Source: Delphinus delphis (taxonomy: Eukaryota; Chordata; Mammalia; Artiodactyla; Delphinidae). From it: DNA of 64,000 nt. The notes beneath the pieces were generated by a model. The model did not search any database. It saw only the letters and a list, made by a program, of their open reading frames with translations, and was not told where the DNA came from. Below are positions 45,629 through 64,000 of the stretch, piece by piece. A program made the translations under genes and the position numbers. Numbering within the stretch: the first letter of the stretch is position 1; each line of letters begins with the position of its first letter. The stretch is taken from contig NC_082683.1 of NCBI RefSeq assembly GCF_949987515.2, positions 124,272,582-124,336,581 on the forward strand, written 5' to 3'.

Positions 45629-45904
45629 TGAAGGCTAGCATTTTCTGATGGTTAGCATTTTTTAGCAATAAAGTATTTTTTTAGCAATAAAGCATTTTTA
45701 GCAATAAAGAATTTTTTAATTAAAGTATATACATTGTTTTTTAGACATAATGCTATTGCACACTTAATAGACTACAGTATAGTGTAAACATAACTTTTAT
45801 ATGCACTGGGAAACCAAAAAAATTTATGTGACTCTCTCTATTGCAATATTCGCTTCGTTGTGGTGGTTTAGAACTGAACCCACAATATCTCTGAGGTGTG
45901 CCTG

Positions 45905-46821
45905 TAAATGCCAATGGAATGCCTATGTGCATGGGCAGAGTTTTACAAAGGTTTGCTTTTCCCATTTGATTGGGGTTGGTGGTCATTGGGGATGGGTCAT
46001 TGCATTGAGGAATCACCAAGTCTATTACCTAAGGAGTGTGTCATAATACTCTGTTTTCAGTATGTTCCTCACCACTACCCCCACCAGCGACTGCTGTCTT
46101 TGAGTACAAATCCTCTCAAATCCCCTCTCTTCTGAAAGTCATTCTCTTGTTTTCTGCTGCGATGGGGAGGCACAATTGCCTGGCTGAGGGGTAAAGATCT
46201 CAAAAGTTAACCGTTTCTTAAATAAAATTTCAAGAAATTTTCCTATTTGGTCCTAGCCAGAACTACCTGCCCACTCTTCCTTTCGGAAGTAGATGATGCA
46301 TTAAATCCCTGAGATAGTTCAGAGTTTTGTGGCACAACTGGCTTGCTTCTTATTGGCTTCTTCACCTTGAAACTTAGATTTCAACTTTCTCTGATCTGCC
46401 TCATCAGTTACCACTCAGCCGTTTGTTTTGTCAGTTTCCAGAATTTTGTTGACATCTCTTATCTGCTGTTGTTTCCTCTCTTGTACTCCTCAACTTTGTG
46501 GGTTTCCATTTCATTTTACCTTAGTACCATCTTAGAGCTGTTTGGAGAGCAGATAGAAAAGAATGTGTTCAATCTGCCATGCCTACTCAGCAGCATTTAA
46601 AAATTCCATTTTTAAAGGAAAAAGTATGCATATATTGTAAATAAAAAATATCTACACCAAACTTGTTAGCAGAGGCCATCTCTGGGTGTTGTGATTATGG
46701 GTAGTTTTTCTTTACTTGCTTATATTTTTCAAAATTATCTATAGCAAGATACTTAGTAACTAGAAAACAATGATCTAAGTAAAATGATATTATTAGATAG
46801 CTGTCTCAGTCAAAGCATTTT
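45905..46821. other. Intergenic, weak L1-like text
   Basis: No gene is seen. Parts of 46340-46790 read like decayed L1 (GATTTCAACTTTCTCTGATC; ATATTTTTCAAAATTATCTA), but I cannot assign a family. Confidence 0.35.
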
Positions 46822-46932
46822 ATATTAGTTTCAAATCTGATTAGTTGAATCATATGAAATTGCTATTTTTTCAAATAAAACAAAGGTTGAATGACAGTAA
46901 TTTCATATGGTTCAATCTAAACTATCTAATAT
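46822..46932. repeat. Inverted repeat / hairpin-forming element
   Basis: The arms 46844-46864 (GTTGAATCATATGAAATTGC then T) and 46896-46916 (AGTAATTTCATATGGTTCAA then T) are inverted copies with 18 of 21 identities. All three differences become G-U pairs in RNA. The loop is 31 bases. An outer 7-base pair, ATATTAG / CTAATAT, encloses them. It may be a MITE remnant or a transcribed hairpin; the family is not recognised. Confidence 0.6.
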
Positions 46933-47545
46933 AGTACAGACCTTAGAGGAGACATAGCCTGGAAAGTGAAGCCATTGTCTACTCAGGTCAGATTAAAAGT
47001 CAAGAGAATGTAAACCATCTTTTATTGCTAGGTGACTCTTGGGGTTCACCCCAGAGCCATTGCCTGTGCTATTCTCCAAGGGCCATTCTTTACTGGGCCC
47101 ACTGGTTGAAGATATTCATGTGCTAACCTAGTTTTCAGCAGCACACTGATTTGGATATAACTGATAAGAAAAATAGTATTATTTCCTTCTTTTCTCCCTT
47201 ACTGGTACGCTTCACACATATCTGTATTGGAATTCCCTGGGCATATGCCTTTTTCTCTCTTCTAGATTGTTACAGTCTTTGAAGGTAGGGATCCTCATCT
47301 TACTGGTGTTTATGGATTGTTTGAGAAAACACTGCTCAGTGTATCACACAGTGTTTTTCTCTAAAGATTCATAGGAGAAATTTTTCTTGGGCAAATGGCT
47401 TGTTTTTAGTTTAGGAGCACAGTGTAATGTATGCCAGATTGTATTTCCCCCACTTTGCATGGGCTGCTAGGAAGCTCACAGCCACACTTGTGCCATAGTT
47501 CTAAGCAGTTCCTTCTTGAAATCTCTGCTTAGATGTCTTGTGGTT
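46933..47545. other. Intergenic, nothing recognised
   Basis: No gene or clear repeat is seen. Confidence 0.35.
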
Positions 47546-47963
47546 TTTCTATTAGTTTCTTATTGCTGCTGTAACGATTACCATAAACTTAGTGGCTTAA
47601 AGCAACACAAAGTTATCACCTTACAGTTCTGGAGCTCAGGAATCTTAGATCAGTTTCACTGGACTAAAATCCAGGTGTTGGCAGGTGTTTCTTCTGGAGA
47701 CTGTAGGGGAGAATCCATTTCCTTATCTTTTACAACTTCCTGGGCTTGTTACCCCTTCCTCCGTTTTCAGAGCCAGCAGCACATTATCTTCTCTTCTCTC
47801 TGACTTCTGCTTCTGTGCCTACATCCTTTCTGACTCTGATCCTTTTTCCTCCTTCTTATAAAAACCCTTGTGATTACCTTGAGCCTACCCTGATAATCCA
47901 GGATAAAATCTCCCCATCTCAAATTTTTAACTTAGTCATACCTGCAAAGCCTCCTCCCCCCGC
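47546..47963. repeat. LTR-like dispersed repeat, left part
   Basis: CTATTAGTTTCTTATTGCTG, AACTTAGTGGCTTAAAGCAA, CTTACAGTTCTGGAGCTCAG and ATAATCCAGGATAAAATCTC identify a common mammalian LTR-like repeat (ERVL-MaLR type; exact name uncertain). Its expected other end is not adjacent but appears at 48890-48965 beyond an L1 fragment. No coding part is present. Confidence 0.65.
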
Positions 47964-48889
47964 CCCTTTAATAGACTTTAGTTTTTAGAACAGTTTTAGG
48001 TTCACAGGAAAATTGAGCAGAAAGTACAGAGATTTCCCATATACTTTCTACCCCCATACGTGCATAGCCTCCTCCACTCTCAATATCCTGCACCAGAGTG
48101 GTACGTTTGTCACATTGATGAACCTACATTGACATGTCATCATCACCCAAAGTCCATTGTTTACATTCTTGGTGTTGTACATTCTATGGGTTTGGACAAA
48201 TGTATAATGACAGGTATTCATTATTGTGACATCATACAGAGTATTTTCACTGCCCTAAAATTCCTCTGTGCTCTGCCTATTCATCTCTTTCTCCCAACCC
48301 CTGGCAACCATTGTCTCCATAGTTTTGCCTCTTCCAGAGGGTCATATAGTTGGAATTATACAGTATGTAGCCTTTTTGGATTGGCTTTTTTTCACTTAGC
48401 AATATACATTTAAATTTCCTCCAAGTATTTTCATGGCTTGATAGCTCATTTCTTTTTAGCACTGAATAATATTCCATTGTTGGGATATGTGCCACAGTTT
48501 ATTAATTCGTTCACCTACTGAAGGACTTCTTGGTAACTTCCAAGTTTTGGCAGTTATAAATAAAGCTGCTGTTAACATGTGTGCAGGTTTTTGTGTGGAC
48601 ATAAGTTTTCAACTTATTTGAGTAAATACCATGGAGTGTGATTGTTGGATCGTGTGGTAAGAGTATGTTTAGTTTCATAAGAAACCACCAAACTGTCTTT
48701 CGAAGCGGGTGTACCATTTCGCATTCCCACCAATGGTGAGTGAGAATTCCTATTGTGCTGCATCCTCATCGGCGTTTGGTGTTGTCAGTGTTTGGGGTTT
48801 TGGTCATTCTAATAGTCATGTAGTGTTAACTCATTATTGGTTTAACCTGCATTTTCCTGAGGACATATGATGTCGAGCAGCAGAGTTCC
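47964..48889 (-). mobile_element. L1 3' end (minus), inserted in the LTR-like repeat
   Basis: Reverse L1 3' UTR and ORF2 tail: TTTTTAGAACAGTTTTAGGT, GAGATTTCCCATATACTTTC, TTCCTCCAAGTATTTTCATG (about 48417), CCATTGTTGGGATATGTGCC, and ATTTCGCATTCCCACCAATG. It is old, with broken frames. Confidence 0.8.
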
Positions 48890-48965
48890 TTTTTATCACG
48901 TGAGGTAACATATTCACAGGTTCTGGGGATTAGGGCATGGTCATCTTATTCAGACTGTCACAATC
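48890..48965. repeat. LTR-like dispersed repeat, right end
   Basis: TGAGGTAACATATTCACAGG, TTCTGGGGATTAGGGCATGG and CATCTTATTCAGACTG form the distal end of the same repeat as 47546-47963, separated from it by the L1 insertion. Confidence 0.65.
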
Positions 48966-49009
48966 TTCTCAATATTAATTCTGTGCAAATGAACATTTTT
49001 CTTTCCCTA

Positions 49010-49855
49010 ACTAAAGCAGTACCTCTGTAAACCTCTCTCCCTGCATCCTTCCCCATCTCAGTAAATGGCCCTCCCATCTACTAATCATTCACCGCAGACA
49101 CTCCCTCCCTCCCCCCACATCCAGTCCCTCATGTGGTCCTGCCATATCCACTTCTAAGATGTATCTAGAGTCCAATCACGTGTCTTTGTGGCCACAGCCA
49201 CCACCCTAGGCTAAGCCACCACCATCTCTCGCCTGAACCACCATAACAGCTCTCTAATTTTTCTCTTCAACTCTTGCCTTTTACTATATTCTCTATAAAT
49301 CATCCAGATTAAAAAAAACACAAAAACCACAAAGCAAAACATGCCATCTTCCTACTTTAATACACACTAATACAGTAGTTTCCTTTCTCATATGGAATAA
49401 AATCTAAACTCCCTCCTAGAGCTCATAAGGCCCCTCTTAAAGCACATCTCACTCTGCTCTCTTCACCACCATATTCTTGCCACGCCAGCCCCCCTCATTT
49501 TTCTCTAAATGGCCCAAGCCATGCTTCTTGCCTGCGGTTCCTCTGCCTGAACTCTTCCCCCAACTCTTTCCTGACTAAATCCTTGTCATCTTTTTGGTCT
49601 CAGCTGAAATGTCTCCTCCTCAGAGATGACTGTCCATACGACCCCACATTGCTTTGCACCCACTTTTCTCCACCACCTCCCGCCTTTACATAGTCTTCAT
49701 AGACTTATAACTATTGGTAATTACTCAGTTGTTGTTTATGTCATTCATCTTCTCTCTCAGGTTGTTAATTCCACGAAGGCAGGGCCATTTCTGCTTCATT
49801 CGTCATTGGATGCTTCATTGGTATTTGGCACTTAGGAGGCACTGAATGCATTTTG
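49010..49855 (-). mobile_element. L2 (minus), long 3' part
   Basis: The reverse L2 text is long: CAGCTCTCTAATTTTTCTCT, AGCACATCTCACTCTGCTCT, CTTGCCTGCGGTTCCTCTGC, GTCTCAGCTGAAATGTCTCC and AATTCCACGAAGGCAGGGCC, ending CACTTAGGAGGCACTGAATG. Confidence 0.85.
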
Positions 49856-49924
49856 TATATTATCCTCACCCTGACTTTATCTTACCTTTTTGCTTTTATT
49901 TTCCTTTTTTAAGGGAAAATACAT

Positions 49925-50012
49925 TTTTAAAAAAATTCCCTTTGTTGGAGTATAGTTGACTTACACTGTTGTGTTAGTTTCTGCTGTACAGCAGAGTGAG
50001 TCCGTTATACTA
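49925..50012 (-). mobile_element. L1 3' terminus (minus), short
   Basis: TTGTTGGAGTATAGTTGACT, TGTTAGTTTCTGCTGTACAG and AGAGTGAGTCCGTTATAC are the last 90 bases of an L1 3' UTR in reverse. Confidence 0.8.
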
Positions 50013-50528
50013 TTTTCCTTTTGTTTGTATCGTCTATAGCTTTCTGCTGTAGCAAGAGAAAAACTCACAAAGTCCCAGGATCTACTCAGAGTTGAGGAGG
50101 TAGAGCTATCTCTGCCCTTCACCCCTCCCCAGTTGTACTATGTGTCATGGGTAAAAGAAATGTTTTCTACTAGTATTATCTCCCAAGGGAAAGTGGGGAT
50201 TCACCCTAGAATGCCAGCTAGGCCATGGACCATCTAAGGGGAAAGCCAGAATGCCTTTCTGGACTTGGGATTAAAATTGTCCTGCCTAATAATGTAAAAA
50301 GCTTATTTTCACTCACTGGGGGCAGAGTGCTTCCTTAGATTAATATGATGCGAAATGATTTTTTTTTTTTCTCCCACTGGCTGGGTTTGGAGATAAGAAA
50401 TACTTAGGCTGTGGATTCTAGGAGGAGGAACCAGGTTCAGAGCTCGTCTGCTTGTAGAGACAAGAGGACACTTGAGATGAGCAGGGTGTGAATGTGTAGG
50501 ATTCCTCAGGAGAGCGATGACAGTACGG
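50013..50528 (+). other. TBX19 upstream region, unique sequence
   Basis: No gene or repeat is recognised in this stretch 0.8-1.3 kb before the TBX19 start codon. Confidence 0.4.
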
Positions 50529-50700
50529 GATACCCTGGGAGAAAGAGGTCCTTAGCGCTTTGCTCCTGATCTCTGACCCTTGAGCAGGTGGCGCACAGAG
50601 TACCTTGGGAGATACCCTGGGAGATACCCTGGGAGAAAGAGGTCCTTAGCGCTTTGCTCCTGATCTCTGACCCTTGAGCAGGTGGCGCACAGAGTACCTT
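50529..50700 (+). repeat. 78-bp perfect tandem direct repeat with CTCF-like core
   Basis: Positions 50529-50606 and 50623-50700 are identical over 78 bases (offset 94). Between them lies GGGAGATACCCT text, a short partial third start. Each copy holds TGAGCAGGTGGCGCA, which fits 13 of 15 positions of the CTCF core as I recall it, plus TGACCCTTGA. The right copy ends 665 bases before the TBX19 ATG. Regulatory function is inference. Confidence 0.9.
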
Positions 50701-51079
50701 CCTTCATTCTGCGACACAGTTGTCATATTCCTTGGCACCGTGCCCTTGGCCTTCCATATATGCTGTTCTATTCAGAGCTAGCGAATAGCTTATGGATTTA
50801 GGTTCTCGACTGGGTCAGGAAACCTGTATTGGCATCAAGTTTGTCGATCCTCCCCAGGACCTCTTTCCCTATAGGTGCCACATGCCATGATTTATACACA
50901 AACATGATTTGCCTGATTGTTGCAGTCTGGGCCCAGAACAATTTTAATTAACAGGAAAATGGCCCTCAATACACCGATTAGACCTCTTCAGGTACGGCAA
51001 GATAAAAGCCTGATAATTTGGATGGAGTACTCTTCTTAAATGTCTACTCTATACACAGCAGCCAATGGGAAAGCCAGGT

Positions 51080-64000
<12,921 letters not shown>

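Larger units (their letters stand above)
44976..45904. mobile_element. Tigger1-type DNA transposon, internally deleted, carrying two SINEs
   Basis: The ends are inverted: CAGGCATACCTGGTTTATTG at the left and CTGAGGTGTGCCTG at the right, followed by TA. Left-part text (TTTGTGGCAACCCTGTGTCG) runs to about 45190. It then jumps directly to the right part (CAAAAAGATTATAACTTCC, then TTAGCAATAAAGTA and ATGCACTGGGAAACC). The transposase gene that lies between these in full Tigger1 is missing, so this is a nonautonomous derivative. Two SINEs inserted later at 45228-45628. Confidence 0.85.

Overview
This is a mammalian nuclear genome window, almost certainly from a cetacean. The interspersed repeats are L1, L2, MIR, MER5-like and Tigger elements, and there are at least ten copies of a GC-rich tRNA-derived SINE of the CHR-2 type (consensus start GGCTTCCCTGGTGGCGCAG), a family characteristic of whales, dolphins and hippos. 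Both protein-coding genes lie on the plus strand, are split into small exons with GT/AG borders, and correspond to the neighbouring pair SFT2D2-TBX19 of human chromosome 1q24.

Layout. (1) 1 to about 22.8 kb: SFT2D2, a small four-pass Golgi/endosome membrane protein. The window opens in a CpG-rich stretch that should be just downstream of exon 1, which itself lies outside. Exons 2-8 are all present (7761-17325, 139 codons plus stop) with no lesion, followed by a probable long 3' UTR with several AATAAA signals. Intron 1 carries a broken antisense G-patch retrocopy (SUGP2-like). (2) About 22.8-51 kb: intergenic and very repeat-rich. It holds stacked minus-strand L1 elements (about 23.2-35.1 kb), a plus-strand L1 (38.56-41.34 kb), a Tigger1-type DNA transposon carrying nested SINEs (45 kb), an LTR-like repeat split by an L1 end (47.5-49 kb) and a long L2 (49-49.9 kb). 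(3) About 51 kb to the end: TBX19 (TPIT), a T-box transcription factor. Exons 1-4 (51366-63880) encode the N-terminus and essentially the whole T-box DNA-binding domain; the remaining exons lie beyond the right edge.

The two genes share a neighbourhood and have unrelated jobs: SFT2D2 in vesicle traffic, TBX19 in pituitary corticotroph identity and POMC transcription. I see no operon-like logic, CRISPR, prokaryotic or viral gene system. The most notable local points are a perfect 78-bp direct repeat carrying a CTCF-like core about 0.7 kb upstream of the TBX19 start; a GTG in place of the upstream TBX19 ATG; a (GT)n microsatellite fused to a TBX19 splice donor; two frame-neutral mini-exons in SFT2D2; and an RNA-pairable inverted repeat at 46.8 kb. 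I found no convincing undescribed system.
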